Part shown: in pieces, positions 7,840-15,925 of the stretch | How positions within the stretch are numbered: the first letter of the stretch is position 1 | Layout of the letters: every line of letters begins with the position of its first letter | Assembly (NCBI GenBank): GCA_041689995.1 | Contig: JBDNFD010000074.1 | Span: forward strand, 1 to 19,561 | Direction: 5' to 3' | DNA: 19,561 nucleotides | Source: DASSWG01 sp041689995 | Lineage (GTDB): Bacteria > Bacteroidota > Bacteroidia > Flavobacteriales > Flavobacteriaceae | Notes under the pieces: generated by a model | Told to the model about the DNA's origin: nothing | What the model saw: the letters and a program-made list of their open reading frames with translations, nothing else | Databases searched by the model: none | Position numbers and translations under genes: made by a program

Positions 7840-9874
7840 TCAAAGCCGGACAAGCACTACTTTTTCTTTTTCCTTTTTGATTATTTGTTCATAGAAATTT
7901 TTTAAGGCTTCGTATTCTGTTGCGGCCACCAGCGATTGGGTGATTGAAAATGCGACTGAAAGTTGAATGTTGTTTCCGGATTGAGAAATCAGGTATTTGA
8001 AACTTCCAATATCATTTTCTGTTTTAAAGAAAATACTTTCTGGAAGAAAGGAAACCGCATATCCTTCTGGAATAGTGATGTTTATTATATAACGATCTAA
8101 TTGTGGATATTCATAATCTATCGGATATTTTCTCTCCTCGAGTTTGAAAGGATTTTCGGTCAATGTCATGAAAAGCATGGGTGAAAAATATAATTTATTC
8201 CCGATTTCTTCGACTCCTTCTGAAGTGAATTCATAAGAGAGCTCCACAGGAACGTATGACTGATCGAGGTTTTTAAAAACTATTTCAGTCAATTTAGTTT
8301 GTTCAAATTTTTCTTCCAATTTCTTTCTAACTTCGTCAGGCGCCAAATTGTTGTATTGGTTTCTGTAAGATAAGGCATAATGATCCGTAAATCGATTTTG
8401 TGAATTTCCGCTCACAAGCAAATCAGACGAAATATTCATTGTAAGCATTGTATTTTGAACAGCTGATTTTGAGGGGAATAGAGAGATCCAAGTTGAAGTT
8501 CCGTCATTTTTTATAATTCTCCCTTGCCAATTTATGATTTCAGTGTTCAGTAAATTTGGTTCTCCCATTTTATTCGTCGCATCCAGAAGTATCAACGATC
8601 CTTCGTTTTCCACACCAGAAATGACATAGTTGAAACTATTGCGCGATGGGAACAAAGGAATGCCATTACTTTTAGTACTTACCAAAATCGGATTGGCTTC
8701 AAATCCGGCATATCGCAACATACCGGTGAGCATTAAGTTAATATCCGCAGTGTTTCCGCGCTCAGTTTTGAAAGCATTTTTGGTTCCTTCTTCAGCGTAA
8801 GTGCCCCAGTGGGAATTCCAATTCATGCGTTGTTTCACGAATTCATAAATGGCTGTTATTTTTTCTGAAGGCTCATTAATTCCACTTAAAACTGCATCTA
8901 GTTCATCTTCAAAATAATTTGTTTTTTCGATTTGCCGACCGAAATTTTCTGAATCATAATACGAGCGGGAAACATCTTCCCAAGTTGTAGTAAACATTTT
9001 TAAGGGCGTATTTGGATACTTGGTGAAGGAAAGTTCAACTTTTATATTTGCAGCGAAATTGTCAATATTGGAAATATAGGCTTCCTGCTTCAATGCCGGA
9101 ACGTCTTGGAGCTCGGTTTCATACACGCTTTCTGTGAAGGTTGTTTCCTTCATATCATTTGCACTCATTTTTTGACTAACAGATTGGACGGAATATGGAT
9201 CTGAAACGACATCCGGCGCTCCGGGTCTATACTTCATGGTTCGTTTTTTTTTGCTTTCCAAAATTTTGAAAGGTACCCATCCTTTTTGGTGCACTTTATA
9301 AATAAGGTATTCCGGACTGGAAAAGTGAACCTTAACCATGTTTATGGGAATTGTTTCCTGCAAGCGGAATTCATTTATATTGGAAATGAAAGGCGATTTA
9401 AAAGTGTATTTAAACTCAATTACACACCCATCTTGTATATTGGGCATGGTAAAATTTTCAACGGTCAGGAAGTCATTGATTTTTTTGTCAAAAACAGCAC
9501 TGTTCTTTAATTTTTCTTCTTCTATTTTACCTTTTTTGTTCAAGGTATAGGTTACCGCCTTCAGGCGATTCACTTCCTCTTTATTGAATGAAGTTTGATT
9601 ATACATTCTTATTTTTTTGGTAGCCCATTTATAACCTTCCTGATTATATATTTTTATACGTTCAAAAATTTCGGTGACCGCAAAAAACCCATCGTCTTCC
9701 GTATAGTTGAATGTTGTATTGATTTCCCTATATAAAATCGCGGCATTTGCGGTCGGGTCTAAAGGATGCTTTTTTTTCCATAACTTCTTCTTCGGAAACT
9801 TTTCCAAATCTGAAATCTTGAGCCATTATTGTTTGTGAAATTAGCAGTCCTAGTATGAGTAATTTAATTTTCAT
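7840..9874 (-). CDS. Exported DUF3857/transglutaminase-like protein without catalytic Cys/His, interrupted by a -1/+1 frameshift
   Basis: The gene begins at ATG 9874 with a signal peptide, MKIKLLILGLLISQTIMAQ, then DFRFGKVSEEEVMEKK. That frame runs into a stop at 9728-9730. The next frame, open from about 9807 to 7840 (655 codons from a TTG), continues with HPLDPTANAAILYREIN. The two join in a run of eight A (plus strand 9770-9777 as T); with seven A they would give one 677-residue protein. An N-terminal DUF3857 region precedes a transglutaminase-like fold. At the catalytic motif, GDCKD of active relatives is replaced by GNTAD (Thr at restored residue 375) and the catalytic His by Tyr in FNYVIS; only Asp in LLDATN remains. 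Catalysis is therefore unlikely. It starts 10 bases after the upstream gene's stop, so they form an operon. Function unknown. The frameshift could be a sequencing error, a real mutation or slippage. Confidence 0.85.
9770..9777. other. A8/T8 homopolymer at the frameshift site
   Basis: Eight T on the plus strand, read as eight A on the coding minus strand, lie at codons 33-35 of the DUF3857 gene that starts at 9874. Both frames give family-like sequence up to this run and only one each side of it. Removing one A restores a single reading frame. Such runs are the usual place for base-calling errors and for polymerase slippage. Confidence 0.8.
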
Positions 9875-9884
9875 AATATTTGAT

Positions 9885-11813
9885 TTAATTCTTTTTCAAT
9901 AAAATTTTTGCTTTGTCGTTTCGGGCCACTGTTTGAAGAAATGACCTAAATTCTTCATACTGATCGGAAGGAAAAATCCCTTTTTTTATTATAAAACGAC
10001 GCACATATTCGATTGAATTATCAGGATTCCGTTTATAATTTACCGAATAACTTCCAAAGGGCACTTCGATGGTTTTTTCCTGCGGAAGGCTCTCGGCCAC
10101 AAAACCAATGGGGAGAGAAATTCTCAAAGAATCAATGTTCGTAAATCCAGTTTTAATTTGTAAAGCATTCTTTCGTTCGTCATATCGCGTTGGAACATTT
10201 TGAAACCGATTGAAAATATTGGCACAGAACAGTAAATCGGTTCCAACCGCCGAACAATAGTTTGGTGTTTTCAACTTTAATTTTTCGTCAAAAACTATTT
10301 CTTCTTTATTGTTGTTCAGTTCTATTTCGTCAATAATGATTCCGTTTAAATAGCTCCATTTATTTCTATAATGCCTTTCCAGTTCTTTATTATTTTTGGA
10401 GGCAAGATAATATTTGTCATCATACTGCAAACCTTTTGAACTGCTTTCGAATATTGCATTCACTTTTCCATTAGCTGTTAATTCAACACTGGCATGGTTT
10501 GATTGAAGGTTTTCTTGAAATCCGTATTTTTTGGTATGGATAATTTTTCCTCCTTCGGGCGCAACAATGAGAACATCGCGATCGTCACTGAAATTTCCCC
10601 CAAATCCAAATGGTAATTTTTGACTAGTACATTCTAACCAAATAATATTTTCATTGTCTGGGATTCCCAAAATAGCGTGATTCCCTTCCAAAGAAGAAAA
10701 ATTTTCAGAAATATTCCTTTCTTCATCCCCAGCGTACAAAATAGTGTAATAGGTCGGCACATCCACCGAATTCAATAAGGCTTTGGTATAATTGGTCAAA
10801 GCTTTGCAATCGCCATAACCAAGTTCATCTACTTTTGAAGCTGGCATTGGTTTCCATCCGCCAATTCCGATTTGAATACTGATATAGCGCACTTTATCTT
10901 GGACAAATGAATAAATCTTTCGTGCTTTACCGAGGTTGGTGGTTTCATTTTTCACTAAATTTTTCACTGCAGCTATTGTGCTTTCAGGAAGTTCCTCAAC
11001 TCCCGATAATAAATTTTCATTCATCCACTTTCCAAATTCTGACCAGTTTTCGGCTTTTCCCGCGACACCTTCCAGCGAGAATTTATTGAGGGAAAATTTC
11101 ACATTTGGCGCCATATCTAGAAAAGAAGGACTGAAGGTTTCGTAAGCTATTGATTCCAAATCCGTGGCAGTAAGAATAAATTCGGTAGGGTTTTCTTCAA
11201 CACTAATGGAATAGTTTTCCAGATTTTTGGTATTGAATCTAGGTTTATTTTCAGGATCGAACCTAAGTTTATACACACTATTTTGAGTTGCGGTTGCATA
11301 TCCTTTCAACGGAAACCAAGCAGGAATAAAAGCAGTGTTGCCACTTTCGGTTTCATACGTAAAAACAACTGTAAATGGATAAGTGGTGGGAACATAATCA
11401 AGATATAACATGCGGCTGTCATTATACAAAGAAAACCCATCGGCCATCGCCATATCATTAAATTCTCGTTTTTTATAATGATCGATTTCTTTCCCGAAAA
11501 TATTGTAGAAGGTGGCTTCTAATTTGTTTATTTTCTGATTATCATCATACTGGGCGTAAAGATGAAGTTGCTCATTTCCTCTTTTATTAAGCACAGTCAC
11601 TACTTGATAAAGATTGTAAATCAGTTTATTTTGTTTGGTTACATCAATATTTATAAGTTCTTCGCGCACTACGAGATTTGCGCCGTTTTTTAATTGATCT
11701 GGAATTGGGCCAACAGGGAAAGCAGTTTGGGAAAATGAACATAATCCCATTAATAAAATGATCAAAAAAATAATGCTTCGCATCCGCTTTTTTTTATGGC
11801 AAGTTACACTCAT
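9885..11813 (-). CDS. Exported DUF3857 and transglutaminase-domain protein with intact Cys-His-acid triad
   Basis: The 642-residue reading has an N-terminal signal peptide ending CSFSQ. A second Met at residue 11 (ATG at 11783) gives a more standard 19-residue signal, so the true start may be 11783. After the signal lies a DUF3857-type beta domain, then a transglutaminase core: LGYGDCKALTNYTKALL with C336, GNHAILG with H379, and IWLECTSQ with E394, in the order and spacing of the papain-like triad. A C-terminal beta-rich region completes it. Proteins of this kind may act as peptidases or as cross-linkers in the periplasm; the substrate is unknown. It is the promoter-proximal gene of a two-gene minus-strand operon, with the catalytically dead paralogue beginning 10 bases downstream, and is divergent from the hydrolase at 12017. 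Family placement is firm; the role is not known. Confidence 0.88.
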   Translation of the reverse strand: MSVTCHKKKRMRSIIFLIILLMGLCSFSQTAFPVGPIPDQLKNGANLVVREELINIDVTKQNKLIYNLYQVVTVLNKRGNEQLHLYAQYDDNQKINKLEATFYNIFGKEIDHYKKREFNDMAMADGFSLYNDSRMLYLDYVPTTYPFTVVFTYETESGNTAFIPAWFPLKGYATATQNSVYKLRFDPENKPRFNTKNLENYSISVEENPTEFILTATDLESIAYETFSPSFLDMAPNVKFSLNKFSLEGVAGKAENWSEFGKWMNENLLSGVEELPESTIAAVKNLVKNETTNLGKARKIYSFVQDKVRYISIQIGIGGWKPMPASKVDELGYGDCKALTNYTKALLNSVDVPTYYTILYAGDEERNISENFSSLEGNHAILGIPDNENIIWLECTSQKLPFGFGGNFSDDRDVLIVAPEGGKIIHTKKYGFQENLQSNHASVELTANGKVNAIFESSSKGLQYDDKYYLASKNNKELERHYRNKWSYLNGIIIDEIELNNNKEEIVFDEKLKLKTPNYCSAVGTDLLFCANIFNRFQNVPTRYDERKNALQIKTGFTNIDSLRISLPIGFVAESLPQEKTIEVPFGSYSVNYKRNPDNSIEYVRRFIIKKGIFPSDQYEEFRSFLQTVARNDKAKILLKKN

Positions 11814-11983
11814 ATCTTAAAGAAAACAAAAAATAATTAAAAAAAGCTAAAGATCAGAATGCTGTTTTTTGATATAAGCTTTCTTTCAATGAAGATAATT
11901 TCTTCAAATGATATTTATTTTCACTTTTTCCAAAATAAAAGAAATAGTTCTCGGCAAAAAAAACATTTTCGGAAATCTATGAT

Positions 11984-11991
11984 TATCTTTG
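11984..11991 (+). promoter_or_regulatory. Putative -7 promoter element for the S15-type hydrolase
   Basis: TATCTTTG fits the Bacteroidetes TAnnTTTG consensus and ends 25 bases before ATG 12017. No exact TTTG sits at the -33 spacing, so only the -7 box is called. The 203-base divergent spacer (11814-12016) is otherwise AT-rich. I found no CAAAnnTA (minus-strand -7 box) for the opposite operon. Confidence 0.5.
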
Positions 11992-12016
11992 AAACTCAAA
12001 ATCTATAAAAATCCTT

Positions 12017-13852
12017 ATGAAATCCCTACATTCCATTTTCACGTTGCTTTTGTTTTTCTTTTTGAACTTTTCTCTTTTTGCGCAACGGGAATATGTCCAG
12101 GAGCGTTATACCAAGCAGGAAGTTAATATTGAAATGCGCGACGGCATAAAATTGCACACCACCATTTATTCGCCAAAAGATATTTCCCGAGAATATCCCA
12201 TCATTATGAGACGCACGCCATATAGTTCTCGTCCTTATGGAGAAAATAATTTTTCGGGCCGGTTGGGGCCAAATACTTTTTTGATGCAACAAGGGAATAT
12301 TTTTGTCTCCCAAGATGTTCGGGGACGTTGGATGAGCGAAGGGGATTATGATAATATGCGACCTTATATTCCAAACAAAACCGGTAACCAAACCGATGAG
12401 GCAAGCGACACTTATGATACCATTGAATGGCTGGTGAACCATGTGGAAAACAATAACGGAAATGTTGGTGTTTGGGGGATTTCCTACCCCGGATTTTATA
12501 CTACTTATGCTTTGCTTTCTGGGCATCCAGCCTTGAAAGCTGCTTCCCCTCAAGCAAGTATTTCCGATTTCTTTTTTGACGATTTTCATCATAACGGAGC
12601 GTTTTTGTTGAGTTATTTTAAGGCTGTTTCCCTGTTTGGAAATCAAAATGATAAACCAGTGACCGAGCGTTGGTTTGAAATTCCGGAATTCCCGGGTAAT
12701 GATCAATACCAATTTTTTCTCGATCACACACCCATTAGCAAATTGGATTCTTTTTATCCAGATAATTTCTTCTGGGAACAATTGAAAGATCATCCGAATT
12801 ATGATGAATTTTGGCAAAAGCGGAATATTCTGCAATATTTGAAAGACATAAAACCAGCGGTACTTTTTGTGGGTGGTTTGTTCGATGCGGAAGATTTATA
12901 CGGCCCGTTCAATAGTTATCAAACCATTGAGAAATCAAGTGATAATTATAACACCATTGCTTATGGTCCCTGGAGTCATGGAGACTGGGCGCGAATGGCC
13001 AAGCGCCAAGCCGTGGGTAATATATATTTTGGTGATGATATAAATAGCGACTTTCAAGAAAATGTGATCACACCATTTTTCAATCATTTTTTGAAAGGTG
13101 AAGCGATGGATCTTCCTGAGGCAAAAATGTACGATACGGGAACACACGAATGGAAATCCTATGCACAATGGCCTCCAAAGAATGTTGAAAAACATAAATT
13201 CTATCTGGGCGATAACCAAAAATTGACTCAAAAATCCCATCCCGAAGAAGTCCAAGAATTTATCAGTGATCCCAAAAAACCAGTTCCTTATATAAATGTG
13301 GAAAAAGAAGTGGTGTTTACACCGCGAGCCTATATGACGGGCGATCAGCGCAATGCTGGTAGGCGTCCAGATGTGTTGGTTTTTGAAACCGAAGTTTTGG
13401 ACGAAAATGTGACAATGGTGGGTGAAATTATTGCGGATTTGCAAGTGGCAACAACTGGGAATGATGCCGATTGGGTCGTAAAACTCATTGATGTTTATCC
13501 GCCAGATGCCGAAGATTATCCAGAAACCCGTGAAGGTTTGCACATGGGAAATTATCATATGATGGTGCGCAGCGAGGTAATGCCCGGAAGATTTCGGAAT
13601 AGTTTTGAACAGCCGGAACCAATGGTGCCAAATAAAAAGACGGAAATTGCGATAAAATTACAAGACGTTAACCATACGTTTAAAAAAGGACACAAAATCC
13701 AAATTCAAGTTCAGAGCTCTTGGTTTCCGTTAATCAATTTAAATCCGCAAACCTTTGTACCAAATATTTTTAAAGCAAAGGAAAGTGATTATAAAAAGCA
13801 AACCCACCGTGTTTTCGGAGATTCATATATCGAAGTTCGATTACTGAAATAA
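12017..13852 (+). CDS. Secreted CocE/NonD-type (peptidase S15 family) hydrolase, alpha-amino acid ester hydrolase-like
   Basis: This is an alpha/beta-hydrolase of the X-Pro dipeptidyl-peptidase (S15) / CocE family, which cleaves esters, amides or dipeptides through a Ser-Asp-His triad. A signal peptide (1-22, ending LFAQ) predicts export. RDGIKLHTTIYSP opens the catalytic domain. QDVRGRWMSEGDY is the family oxyanion region. The nucleophile is S156 in GISYPG, Asp is D290 in GGLFDAEDLYG, and His is H321 in YGPWSHGDW. The C-terminal third (about 385-611), with VTMVGEIIADLQVATTGNDADWVVKLIDVYP, is the jelly-roll domain of the family. The LFDAED and PWSHG motifs and 611-residue length resemble alpha-amino acid ester hydrolases and glutaryl-7-ACA acylases more than cocaine esterase. 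The natural substrate cannot be told from sequence; peptide scavenging is a reasonable guess. pfkA follows after 44 bases. Confidence 0.92.
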   Translation: MKSLHSIFTLLLFFFLNFSLFAQREYVQERYTKQEVNIEMRDGIKLHTTIYSPKDISREYPIIMRRTPYSSRPYGENNFSGRLGPNTFLMQQGNIFVSQDVRGRWMSEGDYDNMRPYIPNKTGNQTDEASDTYDTIEWLVNHVENNNGNVGVWGISYPGFYTTYALLSGHPALKAASPQASISDFFFDDFHHNGAFLLSYFKAVSLFGNQNDKPVTERWFEIPEFPGNDQYQFFLDHTPISKLDSFYPDNFFWEQLKDHPNYDEFWQKRNILQYLKDIKPAVLFVGGLFDAEDLYGPFNSYQTIEKSSDNYNTIAYGPWSHGDWARMAKRQAVGNIYFGDDINSDFQENVITPFFNHFLKGEAMDLPEAKMYDTGTHEWKSYAQWPPKNVEKHKFYLGDNQKLTQKSHPEEVQEFISDPKKPVPYINVEKEVVFTPRAYMTGDQRNAGRRPDVLVFETEVLDENVTMVGEIIADLQVATTGNDADWVVKLIDVYPPDAEDYPETREGLHMGNYHMMVRSEVMPGRFRNSFEQPEPMVPNKKTEIAIKLQDVNHTFKKGHKIQIQVQSSWFPLINLNPQTFVPNIFKAKESDYKKQTHRVFGDSYIEVRLLK

Positions 13853-13896
13853 AGAATATTGCAAATAACCAATGCGCTTAAGTTTATTTTTTAGAA

Positions 13897-14883
13897 ATGG
13901 CAGCAAAAATTAAAAAAATAGGGGTTTTAACTTCTGGTGGCGATGCTCCTGGAATGAATTCTGCCATTCGCGCGGTGGTTAGGGCCTGTGCTTTTTATGA
14001 GTTGGAATGTATCGGAATTTATCGTGGTTATGAAGGATTAATAGAAGCCGATTTTGAAGCACTTTCCGCAAGATCCGTTCGAAATATTATAAATAAAGGC
14101 GGCACTTTTCTGAAATCTACCAGATCAGAGAAATTTAAAACTGTTTCAGGACGCCAAAAAGCTTATCAAAATTTGAAGGAAGCTGGAATCGATGCGTTGG
14201 TGGTTCTTGGAGGTGATGGAACTTTTGCCGGAGCATTGGCGTTGGCAACGGAACATAATTTCCCAATTGTGGGCGTTCCGGCAACAATAGATAATGACAT
14301 CAGTGGCACCGATTATACGATTGGTTATGACACAGCTCTAAATACGGCCATGGAAGCCATCGATAAAATTCGGGATACCGCAAATTCACACAACCGATTA
14401 TTTTTGGTGGAAGTAATGGGTCGCGCAAGTGGCGATATTGCCCTGAACAGTGGGGTGGCAGCAGGGGCAGAAGAGATTTTAATTCCCGAAGAGAAAAACG
14501 GAATTGAAAACCTGTTGAAATCTTTGGAAAAAAGTAAGAAATCTGGAAAAACTTCCAGTATTATTGTGGTTGCCGAAGGAGAGAAAAGTGGAAAAAATAT
14601 TTTTGAACTTGCAGATTTTATCGAAGAAAAAACCAGCGGTTATGAAATAAGGGTTTCTGTATTGGGCCATATTCAGCGCGGCGGTTCACCAAGTTGTTTT
14701 GACCGGGTGCTAGCCAGCAAACTCGGGGTCGGCGCGGTGGAAGCCCTGTTGAAAGGGGAAAAAAATGTGATGATCGGAACGCTTCATAAAAAAGTAACGA
14801 CGATGGATTTCAAAAAAATACTAGAAAAACGACGACCTTTGGATATGGAATTGAGGCGTGTATTAAACATTACTTCTATTTAG
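13897..14883 (+). CDS. pfkA: 6-phosphofructokinase, ATP-type
   Basis: PfkA phosphorylates fructose 6-phosphate to fructose 1,6-bisphosphate, the committed step of glycolysis. At 328 residues it is close to E. coli PfkA (320). IGVLTSGGDAPGMNSAIRA (8-26) is the nucleotide-binding start. GGDGT with G108, equivalent to E. coli G104, marks ATP rather than PPi as donor; PPi enzymes have Asp there. TIDND (130-134) supplies the catalytic Asp D132, and VEVMGRASGDIAL and GHIQRGGSPSCFDR bind substrate. One unusual residue is A129 in PATIDND, where ATP enzymes normally have Gly and PPi enzymes Lys; a small side chain still fits the ATP type. ATG 13897 is followed directly by the conserved strand. It lies 44 bases after the hydrolase and 171 before the BadF-type kinase gene. 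Confidence 0.95.
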   Translation: MAAKIKKIGVLTSGGDAPGMNSAIRAVVRACAFYELECIGIYRGYEGLIEADFEALSARSVRNIINKGGTFLKSTRSEKFKTVSGRQKAYQNLKEAGIDALVVLGGDGTFAGALALATEHNFPIVGVPATIDNDISGTDYTIGYDTALNTAMEAIDKIRDTANSHNRLFLVEVMGRASGDIALNSGVAAGAEEILIPEEKNGIENLLKSLEKSKKSGKTSSIIVVAEGEKSGKNIFELADFIEEKTSGYEIRVSVLGHIQRGGSPSCFDRVLASKLGVGAVEALLKGEKNVMIGTLHKKVTTMDFKKILEKRRPLDMELRRVLNITSI

Positions 14884-14989
14884 CATAAAAGTTGAACATC
14901 TTGGATGCGCTGTTGGTTTCTAACCCCTTTAATCAGAATAAAGCTGGAACGGAGATAAATCCAAATCCCTCCACATCCCTTGATTCTAT

Positions 14990-15022
14990 TTTGCTTCCGC
15001 TCGATAAAATAAACTACTTTTG
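14990..15022 (+). promoter_or_regulatory. Promoter of the BadF-kinase/pgi pair (TTTG-N21-TACTTTTG)
   Basis: TTTG at 14990-14993 and TACTTTTG at 15015-15022, with 21 bases between them, fit the Bacteroidetes promoter pattern. The -7 box ends 32 bases before the ATG at 15055. The downstream kinase and pgi genes are only 13 bases apart, so this promoter probably serves both, apart from read-through from pfkA. Confidence 0.5.
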
Positions 15023-15054
15023 GCTCAGGTCATTTTTTCAAAATATACAAGCAA

Positions 15055-15912
15055 ATGATACTAATAGCCGACGGCGGATCCACGAAATGTGATTGGATTT
15101 TAATGAATGTGAAAGGCGAAGAATTAATGAGAACCCGAACAAAAGGGCTGAACCCGAGTGTTTTTTCCGATGAAGTTTTACGTACCGGATTATCCGAAAA
15201 TTTGGAATTGGAAGCATTAAAAAACGAAGTTGAAAAAGTACATTTTTACGGTGCAGGTTGTGGCACCGAAACTCCGAAAGCTCGACTTTTAAGCGTTTTT
15301 CAGAAATTTTTTTCTAAATCGAATGAAATTCACATCGCGGAAGATATGGTGGCGGCCGTTCATGCAGTTACGACTTCGCCGGGAATTGTTTGCATTTTGG
15401 GAACCGGCTCCAATAGTTGTTTCTTCGATGGAAAGCAAATCCACATGGAAACAGCTTCGTTGGGATATATCTTAATGGACGAAGCGAGCGGGAATTACTT
15501 TGGAAAGCAGTTGCTACGGGATTATTTCTATAAAAAAATGCCCGCGGAAATCTCTAATTATTTTGAAAAGAACTTCAATTTGAATCCCGATCATATTAAA
15601 GAAAATCTATACAAAAAGGAAAATCCGAATGCCTATTTGGCCTCATTCGCCGAATTTATTTTTGTAAATGAACAAAACAAGTATTTTTACAACCTCATTT
15701 CAAACGGAATACAGGACTTTATCGAAAATCGTGTGCTTTGCTATAAAGAGGCGCAGAACGTTCCTGTTCATTTTGTCGGATCCATTGCCTTTTTTTCCAA
15801 AAATATTTTATTGGAAGTTGCAGAATTGCATCATTTAAAAATTGGAAATATCGTTCAAAGTCCGATAGATGGGCTATTTGCTTATTATAAAAACCAATTA
15901 ACCAACTCTTAA
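15055..15912 (+). CDS. BadF/BadG/BcrA/BcrD-type ATPase, N-acetylglucosamine kinase-like
   Basis: This ASKHA-fold sugar kinase is related to eukaryotic N-acetylglucosamine kinase. The PHOSPHATE-1 loop is IADGGSTKCDWILM (4-17). FYGAGCGT lies at about 65, IAEDMVAAVHA contains the candidate catalytic Asp, and CILGTGSNSCFFDG is the PHOSPHATE-2 loop. LGYILMDEASGNYFGKQLLRDYF is the diagnostic GxxxGDEGSGxxxG-type stretch, and VHFVGSIAFF the adenosine motif. The 285 residues are typical of the short Bacteroidetes members. ATG 15055 begins the first strand directly. The gene sits between pfkA and pgi and is 13 bases from pgi, so a role in feeding amino-sugars or another hexose into fructose-6-phosphate metabolism is likely. 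Recycling of cell-wall GlcNAc is one possibility. The exact substrate is not shown by the sequence. Confidence 0.88.
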   Translation: MILIADGGSTKCDWILMNVKGEELMRTRTKGLNPSVFSDEVLRTGLSENLELEALKNEVEKVHFYGAGCGTETPKARLLSVFQKFFSKSNEIHIAEDMVAAVHAVTTSPGIVCILGTGSNSCFFDGKQIHMETASLGYILMDEASGNYFGKQLLRDYFYKKMPAEISNYFEKNFNLNPDHIKENLYKKENPNAYLASFAEFIFVNEQNKYFYNLISNGIQDFIENRVLCYKEAQNVPVHFVGSIAFFSKNILLEVAELHHLKIGNIVQSPIDGLFAYYKNQLTNS

Positions 15913-15925
15913 TTTTTTATCATTC

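Noticed and set aside
14892..15092. Plus-strand open frame of 66 codons between pfkA and the BadF-type kinase
   Set aside because: It starts with TTG, overlaps the kinase start in another frame and covers the promoter-like element. Treated as chance.
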